The notes below the pieces were generated by a model. That model saw only the letters and a program-made list of their open reading frames with translations. It had not been told where the DNA came from and searched no databases. Shown piece by piece: positions 11,601 to 21,885 of a stretch of 64,000 nucleotides of DNA. Origin of the DNA: Pholis gunnellus (taxonomy: Eukaryota; Chordata; Actinopteri; Perciformes; Pholidae). The stretch's first letter is position 1, and every line of letters begins with the position of its first letter. The stretch is taken from the NCBI GenBank assembly GCA_910591455.2, contig OU342814.1, positions 16,177,303-16,241,302 of the forward strand, given 5' to 3'. Made by a program: the position numbers and the translations under genes.

Positions 11601-14600
11601 AATGGCCATGGCTCATGGCAATCTCTGTCGGCATGGGTGAGTGCCCAGCCAGCCCCTACTTGTCATTGTCTCTCCTTTCTATCCTTCCCTTCCCTCCCCT
11701 CCCCCCCCCCCCCCCCCGCTCTCCCTCCTCATTTCCCCCTCTCTATTTCTCTATCCTCCCACTCCAGCTCTTTTGGCTCCCCACCACCTACACCCCCAGA
11801 CACACACCCACCATCCCCCCCCCTACCTCTCTTTCTCTCTGCAAGGATCTTCAGGCCACTGTTTCCTCTCTAAAACACCCCCCCTTTCCCTCCACCTCCA
11901 CCACCACCACCACCACCACCACCTCCTCCTCTACCCCTCCACAGCCCCTCTTTCTCTCTGAGAGGATGTTCCAGCCGCTGCACACTGACAGCTCGGGGAT
12001 ATTGTGTGTGGAAATGTTCCTGTTGGACCCACAGGCCCTTACAATCTACCGGACAAAGGCTAGAGCACCTTTGCTTAAGGCTTGGCACCTTTGACCTCCA
12101 GCTCACACTTCAGACTCGTCACCGTGGCTAATTTTCTTCTCCCCTCAGCCCTCCGTTATGGATGTGCCCGGCTTCAAAAGGTGTTTTGAGTGATACAACA
12201 TTGACAGTAGTAAAAGTTAATGCAATGCAGTACATGTTATGGCCGGTAAACAACACCGAAATAAATAAATAAAAGTGGAACAACATCAGTCGGGCTGAAG
12301 TCTGTCACCTCTAGGTGCAATGGGGGATTGTTTTTAAAGAGCATGTGGGCAGTGGAGATGTAGCTCCTGCGCTGGCAACATTTCCTGTTGCTTCAATGAA
12401 TTACGAATAAAGCGGCAATCATTTGACCTTTATAGCGTCCGGACTGGCACATTAGAAACTCTGCATTTCAAATGAGAGATTAGAGATGTGTGATAAATGT
12501 CGGGCTTATTACAAAGAAACTCTCAAAAAGTGAAGCAATCTTTATATTGTTTTAAAGCATTTGCCGTCCCCTGTCTAAAAACCAAGAAGTATAAATAGTA
12601 GGGATCATAAACAGTATTTCATTAACTGTGAATAACAGTTCAAATGTGGTTAAAGCTAAATTGTTATTTATTATCTTTTGACTAGTTCAAATTATATATT
12701 TATTTAATGTCCTTCAGGCGTTTACTATTTCATCACAGGTAAGGAAATAAGAAACTAATTCCAAACTAGCCAGGATCTGCCGCACTAAAAAGAATATTTC
12801 CCTTGATAGAAGATTGAGATTTGAGAAAATGTCTAATATTGTGCTCCTGTCACAATCAATTTCCAATTACCATAAATCATTGCTGCGTAAAGTGGGAGTC
12901 ATTTGCAGTTCTACTTATTTTCCAACTCTAATATAAAGAATGAATTGAGCATTTATATAATGTTGGAGGTTATTTCATTCATCCTGGAGGAAACAATCAA
13001 AGGAGACAAAGGAACACACACACACACACACAAAAAAAAAGAATAGCCAACATTAAATTTGTCAATTTCCTTCGGCATATTCTGTATCTGTAGTTGCACA
13101 AGACTTCACTAAGACTTTTTCTATCAGCTGCAGACGTAAGAATGAAACAGGTTAACCACAGGATCTAATTGAAAGGAATCTGGCGAAGGGTGTAATGGTA
13201 TATTGCACAAAAAGGGGAAAAACTCAGAACTCATGCCTCCATCCTGTGAAGCGTGATGGCGCTCATCCTGACTCGATCGGCTGTCACTTTTGACACAGCC
13301 TGCCAGAGTTCTCCTTCACCGATCATGGGTAACATGGCGGGTCAGAGGATGAAATAGAAAAGGCCAAGAGCAGTCCAATATTTTCCTCGGCCTTATAGCT
13401 GCAGATACTTAACTCAGAGACGTCAAAGACTCAAGAGAGCATGAAAAAAGCCTAAAATGACTGTCTAAAAAGGGGAAAAAAAATACAGCATGTCTCTATG
13501 AATGTCAAGATCCCGATGTTCTCTGAGCCAAAGGCTGTGATACAATTGTAAGCCACTTGCTCAATGCAGCTCGTTCAACCATTTGAAGATCATTCAGATG
13601 CCTATCTGGCTACCGCGGCACTAAAGTCGAGAGCTTTTGGAGTGGTAAGCTGTAAGGAATGCTTCCTATTCTACTGCGGGGCGCACGTTTCGTGCTCCGC
13701 CGTTTCAAAAATAAAAACAACTCGGCCGGATAAACTGCTCTCTAGATATCCAACCACTCTTATTAGCGAATGTCCGCCGAAGAGGCCGCAACACTCAATC
13801 CAATACATAGAGGTGGTGGTAAAATACTGCAGAGTAGGCAACAAAGCACACAACAATTAGGTCTTCTCCCAACTGGCTAGCCACAGGAGTCAGTGAAGGC
13901 GTGTATTACCAGAGCCTTAACTCTTACTCCATTATGTAGTGTATCCACACACCCCGACGCAGCAATGTTTATCTACAACAGACTACTGAGCAGTTTCAAA
14001 TAGTGTTTTTAGCCTCTATTCTCAAGTGCCATAGTAAGAGATTCCAATTACCCGAATGGTAAGGAGCCAGTGAGGGAGGCATAAAGTACATTAGGGATCC
14101 CCTGTAACTGCAGGGACCTTTTAGAGCCTCAACTGAAGAGGGCCGAGAGACTGGAGGGACAGTGACCCTGCATGGATAGCCTCTGTCAAAATTTGACCAC
14201 GTCAAGCACAAAGGCATTATGGGAATCCAGTGTCACCAAGTCCTAATTACTGTCTGTGTTCAGAGCAAATTACTGCCTTGTTCCTCTGATTAGCGAGGAG
14301 GCTAATCTTCACCTGTGTACGCCAGCACTGCTGAGGGCCCTTGAGTGTTAGCGCTTCGTCTTCTGTAATTTATTTTTAAATCAGTGCCCGCTCCCAGGAG
14401 TTTTGAGTGTTTTGTTGTGAACCGCTTACCATGATCCCCACCACCGCCCCCTCACCCCTAAATCCTTGACTAAATCCTTGTTTGGTGCCGCAGGAAGATA
14501 AGCAAGAACAACACTTGGGCATAATTGACTCGTACTCCTCTCCAAGATGTCAGAGCGGAATCATCTCTCTGCATATTGCCTCAGTATGTCACAGACTGTA

Positions 14601-17600
14601 CACTTCTGCATGTTGCAGATATAGAATCCAATCAAGTTCAAAAAACAAACCAGCGCAACCCTCGTTGCCGGAAAAAACTTCCCGGTCGACAGCGGGGGAA
14701 AAAGAAGAAGAAAAAAAAAACTGCAGGAGCTGCTTTTAGCTGCATCTCTATAGTGAAGGGTAACTCTCGCTCGGCTCCCGTCCTCACCCTGGAGGATCTG
14801 CTTTAGAAACCACAACATTTGCAGATTTTTTTTTTTTTTTCTTCATCCGAGTGAATGTCAGCGTCTCGTCTGCGTGGGGCGGTTTACAGGTAGTGTGTTA
14901 CACAGGTGTTGGTTTACATAGGAAATGGCACATGCAGCCTGATTGGGACGGTCCCGAGAGATCGAGGCATAAACGTAGAGCACAGATGGGTCCAAGGGCC
15001 AGTGGGAGCAGCACCTTAATGAATACGCAGCTGAGTACTGCACTTCACAACATGCAAAACAATATTCTAAGGCCGCAGTAAAAACATAGAACAGAAATGA
15101 TCTGAATATCATTACACAATGAATTATTCATACCATTTCTAAAGGGACTATGTCAGAAAGTCTCCCCCCCCCCCTCTGTTTATTGATGATTTCATTCAAT
15201 ATCTCAGCAGATCACTGTTTGTATGACAACGCATTTTAGTTACAAATGTAAGCAGTTTATTTAGCACACAGCCTTGTATATATATATATATCTTGCAAAA
15301 TAATCATTTTAATTGATTAAAATTAGGTGGCTAAATACAAGGGAGAGAGAAAAGAGAGCCGGAGAGGAGGAGAGAGAAATTATAGAGGAAAAAAAAAAAA
15401 AATAAGTTGTTGATACGGTTCCCGGTGTGTGAGCACATCATGTAAACAGGCCCCAAACAGGGAACACATTTACCATAAAGCTATTCAGTGTGAACCAGGA
15501 CATTGATTCACAACACTACACGAGTGTGAGAAAAACGATAAATGCATCACCTCAGATATTTCACACTAGCGTTGGTAGTGTGTAAAAGCTGTTGTGACAG
15601 CTTGGGTATTAGGGCTAGATAGATGGAAAATGTCTGGCTGCTTATGAATGCCAATGTGACTGAGGTGACGGGTTTGACACAAAAACACTCCACCTCAGAA
15701 CAATTAGGCTGTTCTCAGGCCCCCATCCAGTGTTGTCAGTGATAATGGAAAGCTGTGAGGATAACTGGTGATAAATAGACTTTAACACCCTCCTCCTTAA
15801 GACCAATGCAGTCATGCAGTCCTCTCATATGCTTAACTAATCATGAGCATGGCCGGCAAAAATTCATACAAAAGACTAATTACTGTTGTACTTCACTTCA
15901 GTCTCAAAGGCCTCTTATATAAGGACTTGGGGGTTCTCTTGCCTCTTTTCTCCTCTTGATGGGTATTTTTTTTACAAGTAGGCCTCGTGCTAGACAAAAG
16001 CGTTTAAAAATTGGTGATTGCTTTCATCCGCTTTAATTACATTCAGAAATGGCATTTCTGCCACATAATACACTTCTATTGTTTCAGAATTATCTGGCTT
16101 GGGGAGTAAAATCTACAACATTTGACGATGCTCCCGAGCTAAATCGCCTCTTGAAATTGAAATATGCAGCCGAAATACAAAATAAAAAGGCAGCCTTTGC
16201 TGCTGATATACTGGGAGCTCCTTGGCTTTCTGCAGAATGCTATTATTATGCATATCCAGGTAGAAAGTTAATTAACCCAAAGCTTAAGCTAATTATGGTA
16301 GCAGAATGCTATCAACCAAACGCTTTCAGTCAGACAGCTGTCCAGAATTTCATTTGCTAATCATTTGTCTTTTGCCGGAGCATATGGTGCATTTCCCCAC
16401 TATCACAGCAACAACAAACAGATGAAAATCATTAACTAAAAACAATGTGCAATGTGGAAAATCAGACACATATTTATAAGGCTTTGTGTCAGAGAAAAAA
16501 AGGGGGGATTTATGGCCTGGGAAGTATAATGATAATTTTTGGTTTTAGCCACTTAGGATTTTAGGGAGCCCACGTGACTCATGTGTGCTGGGAATTCAGA
16601 TGCACAAATATATTGTTTATATCTATATGCAAATGAGACTAAGAATGAGAATGTTTATCCGTGTAAAATTAATTACAATTTTCTATAGGAGCATATGCAA
16701 AGAGCTTGTTCTTAACAATTTTTAGCTTCTAGCACATTTTGTGCCTGTTTTTTGTTTTTTTGTTATGTTGTTAAAAGTAGAAATCCCTCCGCTCAGAATT
16801 AAATCAATTATTTTCCAAGAAATGCTTCATGCATTATTTTTTTTTTCTTCTTCTTTTCATAAAAAACATCATACCGGCTGTTAAAAGGTGATTGATATCA
16901 GCATTGCCTTGCGACATTATCAGGCAATAAAGGCTACTCAGGTTCTAATGCAACATGTCATACACAGGCTCCTGTAGTACATTTCTATTGAGGACCTCAC
17001 AAGCTAAATTGCTTTTTCCCTGCTCCCCCACATCTCAGCCAGCTTGACAGACAAATTGATCAAAGCATTGTAAAATAATATGCTCACAAAATGTCTCGGG
17101 GCAGGAGTCCAGCCCTTTTTTTTCATTTTTCACCCTAATAAAAAAGTACTCTATGATTTCCTCTGTATTATGTGTCTGTGCTCTGTGTGAAAGAGGCAAG
17201 AAGCATCATATTTCAGATAATAGTAATCTCCTGTAAACAAAATGCGTATCATTTCTCTGTGAACGCTGAGGCCAATGCTAAAAACTAAAAAAAAAGGGGG
17301 GAAAAGCTGTTTAGCAGCGAGGCTGGTGCGTAGGGCCCCAACAGGGGTTGTTGAGATGTAATGAATTTGTTCATCTGATGGTGCCTTCAGGGCTGTCGTT
17401 AGACTGGCAGAGGAGGTTGATTTTAGGAAATGTTCCTAAGATCAGTTAGGAAGCAAAAGGGGCTTGAGACGTTTCTATTAGAAAGAGCTGACGGTCATGG
17501 TGTGTAAGCAATACTTCAAGGGCGTTTATGTAGCTATAATGGCATTTATCAATAACTATCTATCAATGCCACACATGCTTTTGTTGCTGCACCAGCTGTT

Positions 17601-19331
17601 CAGCACCAACCAATATGGTGAATTCTAAAAAAAAAAAAAAAAACTAAAAAAAACAACAACAACATAGAAAGCAAACAGAGTTGCATAAGCCTGCAAAGCT
17701 GTGACTCGCTCACAAATATACTACTGTAGGTTTTACTTTATGTTATGCATAGATGTTATCTATTTCCCTTATCCAAAATATGCTCTTAGAGATCATTTAT
17801 CACACTGACTTCCTAAGCCTGTTTCCACACCACATCCAAAGCTGGAGAGAGCCTTGTTTAGTATGTCATAAATAAATCAATGGAAATGGCTGATTTGAAC
17901 TATTACTGCTACAGGCAGGCTTTTGTGAGATCTACATGTAAAGCCGGTTGCAAAGATAAGCCTATATTTTGTCACTTTATCTTGCCTCCCTTAATGCCTG
18001 TTTACATTGTGTTACACCATATATCTGAGGTGGCTCTAGTCCCCCAGTCCTATGACAATAACATCGTATTCAACTGGTCGAGATAAAAATCTAGACATTT
18101 AGTTTAATGATTTCTTGCTCACACCTTTGAGAAGGTAGAGACAGCGGCGTGATCGAAGCGTCACTTATGACCGACATAGCAAATGATATTAAACTGAGAA
18201 ATGATCTAGTGATGCGAATCATTAAATTCATTTGCATATTCCTACTGAACCTGAACACACAAATTAAACCCTGTTCACAAGGAGACGGAGAAAGGTGCTT
18301 GCGCATGGTTACAGGACATCTTCCATAATCAAAATTCCATATTATTAATTTTCTCACTTCAACTCATTAACAACAAGTGGAATGTTTTTACTGCTTGATG
18401 AATTTTAGGAAATAGCAGACAGTCAGGAAGGAAACACATGTTGAGGTATAATATACACGGTCATTAATGGGTTTCCATAAATTTGAATTTGAACATACAT
18501 TTTCTAAAGGATAACTTCCTATCCGGGTGCATTTGGAAATGGTTTAATTTCCCAAACCACTCAAGTTTATCAAATGCGAATCTGCGATACATGGATATTT
18601 AATTTCAATCTAATCAAAACTAATCGGAGATGTAGGATGTGGACCTGTAAAATTCAGGAATAAGTACTTATTAGCGCTGAGTTTAATCAGTTTCAATCGC
18701 TCCAGTAAGATTGGCAACATTCGAACAATTTTGAGGGATGGGCAGGGCATGAAATGCAATCACATATTACATTCCTGAGTGCCGGTTGACACTCAGAACT
18801 ACTGCATACAACTTGGAGGGAACATAAATAAACTGGAGCGAACAGTCCATGCTCCCAATGGCCTTTGCTGACCCTACAGACATCAGCTATAATCAACTCC
18901 CTTGTGGGTAATAAACAAGTTATTTTTCTGAAATTTCAAATATACTGCAGGAAGAATCACAACCACATGCCATCAGAAATCTAATTTCAAGCCCAACTGT
19001 ATTCTAGTGCCCCTCATATTTCTACTGCCTGCTCATATTTGCCCAACTTTCTCCAGGATATTTCTTGTGGGATCTACAAAAATGCCCTGCTTCCAATGAG
19101 GAATGGTGGCACTCCATCACAGGCGTGGATTCTGTCCGCCTGTAAATTTCACACCTTTGTTTATCACGTCACCAGCCCGGCTGTTGTACAGTACCTTTCA
19201 GCAGGTGCGACATCCATTAGGATCTGGATGGTGTGCACACCATTCTCACATCCACTGACTTGGATCGTCCCCAGGGGGCTCAGCAATGAGATGGTCTTCT
19301 GAGTGCACTGGCTCTCCCTCTGCTTCTTCAT
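2549..19331 (-). CDS. mgmt: O6-methylguanine-DNA methyltransferase, join of four coding exons
   Basis: This gene encodes the nuclear suicide repair protein that moves an alkyl group from the O6 position of guanine to its own cysteine. The CDS is the complement of 2549-2677, 5592-5731, 10164-10324 and 19195-19331: 567 nt, 188 residues plus TAA. Human MGMT has 207 residues, the difference being mainly a shorter C-terminal tail. By alignment, the zinc ligands C9, C28, H33 and H93 match human C5, C24, H29 and H85. Y122 matches Y114, the arginine finger R136 matches R128, and the acceptor C153 in IPCHRV matches C145. R136 to C153 keeps the human spacing of 17 residues. Human C150 is a serine here, and two extra residues lie between the GPY turn and QWLL. 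Coding begins in exon 2 in human too, which supports the ATG at 19331. Introns are phase 2, 1 and 0. Family assignment is certain; the fish may carry other transcript forms. Confidence 0.96.
4520..4543. promoter_or_regulatory. paired TCF/LEF-like palindromes in mgmt intron 4
   Basis: CTTTGATCAAAG at 4520-4531 is a palindrome in which each strand reads the TCF/LEF core CTTTGATC. TTTGATCAAA recurs at 4534-4543. Two copies within 24 bp are unlikely by chance. A Wnt-responsive role is inference. Confidence 0.35.
5134..5408 (+). mobile_element. teleost terminal-inverted repeat element, copy 1
   Basis: It starts gatgcaactgatgattag and ends actaatcgttgcagctc, so the ends are inverted copies of each other. 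The inside resembles a non-autonomous element I know from many fish genomes, with a central part like tctataaaatgtcagaaaa. About 275 bp, no coding capacity. The family name is left open. It lies in mgmt intron 4. Confidence 0.7.
5592..5731 (-). CDS. mgmt: mgmt coding exon 4 (helix-turn-helix and arginine finger)
   Basis: The exon is 140 nt, finishing Asp100 and encoding residues 101-146, AFTGRVLQTLLKDVKFGE through GNPRAVRAVGGAMRRNP. It holds the helix-turn-helix that enters the DNA minor groove, Tyr122 and Arg136, which help flip out the damaged base in the human enzyme. The acceptor is ttatggcgaag with a good pyrimidine tract upstream, and the donor is CCG|gtgagt, near consensus. Identity to human is high across the exon. 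Confidence 0.96.
5732..10163. other. mgmt intron 3
   Basis: A 4.4 kb phase 1 intron. It is mostly unique sequence. It includes an 8 bp-arm hairpin CCCTGTGC-tgt-GCACAGGG at 8156-8174, a run of 19 A at 9780-9798 and a CT-rich tract at 9936-10047. The block 9050-9330 is unique and open in two minus-strand frames; I read it as non-coding. Confidence 0.85.
9936..10047. repeat. CT-rich tract
   Basis: CT and CCCT units over about 110 bp, ending in an uninterrupted CT run. On the mgmt strand it is GA-rich and lies about 115 bp inside the intron from exon 3. Confidence 0.9.
10164..10324 (-). CDS. mgmt: mgmt coding exon 3
   Basis: The exon is 161 nt and encodes residues 47-99. It completes Arg46 with its first base and starts Asp100 with its last. 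It reads SSEAPLSCVVNDS, then ELQRCVEWLQAYFSEPQ and LPLPAFHHPALQG, matching human LMQCTAWLNAYFHQPEA and FPVPALHHPVFQ. It carries the fourth zinc ligand (H93). The acceptor is strong (pyrimidine-rich, ending cctcgcag). The donor GGAG|gtctgt departs from consensus at +3 to +5 but keeps the frame exactly, because the next exon must supply AC to make the Asp codon. Confidence 0.93.
11661..11945. repeat. polypyrimidine and CAC tract with 17 C run
   Basis: Pyrimidine-rich from about 11661, with C at 11701-11717, then C/A-rich sequence with a CAC repeat around 11893-11923. Open frames here are low complexity. Confidence 0.9.
13015..13031. repeat. short (CA)n microsatellite
   Basis: About 8 CA units followed by an A run, inside mgmt intron 2. 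Confidence 0.8.
16020..16700. promoter_or_regulatory. motif-dense block in mgmt intron 2, candidate conserved enhancer
   Basis: Visible signals are the 12-mer GCAGAATGCTAT at 16232-16243 and again at 16301-16312, and the palindromes GTTAATTAAC (16267-16276) and AGCTTAAGCT (16281-16290). A POU octamer ATGCAAAT is at 16627-16634, with TTAATTAC and AATTAATTAC nearby. The block is unique sequence with no microsatellite. A 103-residue open frame crosses part of it but resembles no protein I know. Confidence 0.35.
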
Positions 19332-19343
19332 CTCGCTGCCCGG
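19195..19343 (-). CDS. mgmt: mgmt coding exon with start codon (exon 2)
   Basis: The ATG is the complement of 19329-19331. The exon encodes residues 1-45 plus two bases of codon 46, including SLLSPLGTIQVSGCENGVHT, which matches human LDSPLGKLELSGCEQGLHE. This N-terminal part holds three zinc ligands (C9, C28, H33). The donor is GAAAG|gtactg, with GT at 19194-19193. The 5' edge at 19343 assumes the acceptor cttccttag; a second AG at 19337-19336, closer to the ATG, is possible. The bases between acceptor and ATG would be 5'UTR. An octamer ATTTGCAT sits at 19415-19422, just inside the upstream intron. Confidence 0.93.
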
Positions 19344-20116
19344 CTAAGGAAGCACAAATTACACGCCGTTCATTGACATATTCATGTGGCAACTTTCACA
19401 ATTTCCCACACGCCATTTGCATTGAATGATCTATTGAAAACCTAGCAGGCCACCAACGGATGATGACTTACATATTTGAACACCTAGCCTCCAAACAATG
19501 TCATGATGTGACTTGATCCCGACATTACTATCCAATATTTCTTTTGTGCATGGAAAAGAATACGCCTATCTAACCAATAAATCGCCCATTTTTTCCCCTC
19601 TTTCTGTTCTATATATCACATAAATGAGAAAAACAATGCAGTCTGTTCCCTTGTCTGGTGGGGGATTCCCAAGATAGCTCGACATTATTTTCAATCCGTC
19701 ATTTTTGGTTGATGGTCGGGATGTTTTTCTAGCATTAAATTTGTTCCTCAGGGTGCAACTCCGATGGGATTCTGGTTTCCAGCCCTTAACAACAGCAAAA
19801 ACGTGCAGCTTTTCTGACGACTGAGATGGATACTGGCAATAACCAGACAGCAGTTCCTTTTTTATTTTTACTTTGAGGGAAGGAGAGATGATTGACTATG
19901 TTATATGTGAGTTTTTGAGAGATGGGGGTTATAATAAATAAAGGTCACATTGATTGTAAGAGTTTCAACCAAGGAAACCTTTCCTTTCCTGGAACCTTGA
20001 TCTAAAAAGTGTCTAAAGGGTACAAATACAATATCGCTCTCTCTGTCTTTTTCATTTTTAATAGTGCATGTTATTCACATCCATATATTTCAACTTATAT
20101 GTTTGCTGTGTGATGT

Positions 20117-20335
20117 GCCGCAACTGATTATTTTCATTTATCCATTATTCTGCTGATAATTTTCTCGATTAATAAACACATTGTTTAATCTATAAGATGT
20201 CGATCACAGGTTTCCAGAGTCCACGGTGACAATTTTCACGTGTTGTTTTGTCCGACCAGCAGTCCAAGACCAAAAGATATTTAGTTTACAAATTAATAAA
20301 CAGTAAAAAGTAGAAAATCCTCAAATTTTGAGAGG
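20117..20335 (+). mobile_element. teleost terminal-inverted repeat element, copy 2 (3' part missing)
   Basis: It begins gccgcaactgattattttc and continues with ctcgattaat, tctataagatgtcgatca, ccacggtgacaattttcac and ccaaaagatatttagttta. These are the same order of blocks as the family. Similarity fades near 20335, before the distal inverted end. Confidence 0.6.
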
Positions 20336-20423
20336 ATGTACCCAGATAATAAATGCAGTTTCAAAATGTACTTTAAACTAGATGCAGTCTTGTAGACTAG
20401 GTACTTAATCAAGCAACAAAACT

Positions 20424-20705
20424 AGATAATAATTAACCAATTAATCACAACCTGGCAACTATTCCCATAATCAATTCATCATTTTATTTATTTATTCTAA
20501 TAAATAAAAAAATACTAGTTATATCCTAGTTCCAGCTTCTCAAATGTGAGGAATTGTTGCTTTTCTTTGTCTCGTGTGAGAGCAAAGTGAGGGTTTGCGG
20601 CTGTTAGTGTCACCCTGAGCTTGAGGAAATTGTGAAGTAATTTTAAACTCTTCTCTGATATTTTATAGAGCAATCTATGATTCAAATAATCTTAGTTGCA
20701 GCCCC
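20424..20705 (-). mobile_element. teleost terminal-inverted repeat element, copy 3, reversed
   Basis: Read on the minus strand it starts gggctgcaactaagattatt and runs through cctcaagctcagggtgac, acatttgagaagctggaac and attgattatgggaatagt. It is the same family as the copy 90 bp to its left but in the opposite direction. It looks nearly full length. Confidence 0.65.
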
Positions 20706-21298
20706 CAAAAGCACAATGAATACAAAATAAAACCCTGCACTGCTTAATGCAGCCTGCACTTTTAATTTCAGAATAGATACAGAACTGTATATATATTTTT
20801 AGATTAAACAAAGGTTATGTGATAAAAAATAAAAAAAAGTAGTCATGCATTTACAGTATTTCTTATAGACTTTGTTGCCCCCTCTTCACATACACACCCC
20901 ACCACATCTGTCACGGTATGCGATCACAAATGCGTCTGCTTCAACTTTCTTGTTTCTACTCTTGCAGCTCTCACTGTATTCATCGGGGGTTTGCCTGAAC
21001 TGACAATAAAGGCGAGAATTTTCTGAGCCAAACAATGGTACAGTGCACTTTGGATAAGCGCTGAACACACTGGCTGCCATTTAGCAAGCTAGTAATAGAC
21101 TCATAGATAGAATAATGGACTTCGGCAGTAATGGCCTTGGCTAATAGTCTATGCTGATTAAAAATAGCGCCATCATGTTTTGTGCCGTTTTCGGTGCAGT
21201 ACACTGGTCTAAGTGACTACTTGGATGTTAGGGTGTTTACCCGGCTCTTTCACGGTGAGGAACAACAAACAATAAGCAGCTTGTGTTGTTAAAAATCA

Positions 21299-21885
21299 CT
21301 GGCAGCGTCCTCGCGCTCGTCCATCATTTGACTCGTTTCTCATCACACTAGTTCCTGGTCAAACCTAATCGAGTAGAAAGCGCGCTGTGGCTGCGCAAAT
21401 GCAACACGTGTGCTTATAGTGTGCGGAATTTAAATGTAAGGAAACCAGTGCCGAAACGTGGGCAAAGCCTGACGCAATGATTTGAGAGAAAGTGTCACGA
21501 AGCTAGTTAGAATACATCTTTTCAAATTAAGCGAGCACTTAAAACGTCGAAAAGATGGACGGAGGCTCGTACCTGAAGGCACGGATTTACTCTAAAGATA
21601 ACCCTCGATAGCATGAGAGTATACGGACAACACTTGAACAGCACATTGAGTGAGGCTTTGCAAAACTGATTTTGACACTGTAAATTAACTGTGTAGCTTA
21701 CAATGAAGCCTTTTGCATCCGTGAGACGTCCGCTTCTACTCCATGTGCAAAACAAACGCAGGCGAAAGTCTCTTCCTGCTTCTGCAGACGGCGTGGGTGA
21801 GTCGGCCAATCACAAGAGGCAAAAGTCAACCATTGCTCTGTAATTGGCCGTTGTAAAGTCTCCGCTCCTCCCCTGACCGGGACAG
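21299..21885 (-). promoter_or_regulatory. probable mgmt promoter, CpG-rich with paired CCAAT boxes
   Basis: I count about 35 CpG in 587 bp, roughly one per 17 bp, clearly denser than the AT-rich flanks. CCAAT lies on the minus strand at 21847-21843 and on the plus strand at 21806-21810. The two sit inside a perfect inverted repeat CGGCCAAT/ATTGGCCG. Paired CCAAT boxes 30-40 bp apart are typical NF-Y sites. No TATA box is evident at a matching distance. Transcription would start roughly between 21720 and 21790 on the minus strand. Confidence 0.55.
21702..21790 (-). other. candidate non-coding mgmt exon 1
   Basis: The segment downstream of the CCAAT pair ends at a donor-like TCATT|gtaagc (GT at 21701-21700). 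An alternative donor is CTTCAG|gtacga at 21572-21571. Short ATGs within it are followed quickly by stops, as expected of a 5'UTR. The edges are guesses. Confidence 0.25.

Larger units (their letters stand above)
10325..19194. other. mgmt intron 2
   Basis: An 8.9 kb phase 2 intron, the largest in the gene. It has a polypyrimidine and CAC-rich tract (11661-11945), CA repeats (13015-13031), an AG-rich tract (15340-15403), a 17 A run (17627-17643) and a motif-dense block at 16020-16700. POU octamers lie at 16627-16634 and 18230-18237. No exon is seen. Confidence 0.85.
19344..21701. other. probable mgmt intron 1
   Basis: It lies between the acceptor of the start-codon exon and the CpG-rich promoter block. 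It contains an inverted pair of teleost repeat copies (20117-20335 and 20424-20705). Otherwise it is AT-rich unique sequence. The upstream boundary is uncertain because exon 1 is non-coding. Confidence 0.45.

Noticed and set aside
11615..12094. Proline-, serine- and histidine-rich open frames
   Set aside because: They come from the polypyrimidine and CAC repeat tract.
13564..13860. 98-residue open frame in mgmt intron 2
   Set aside because: No known domain, no fitting splice sites, and the opposite strand is also open over part of it.
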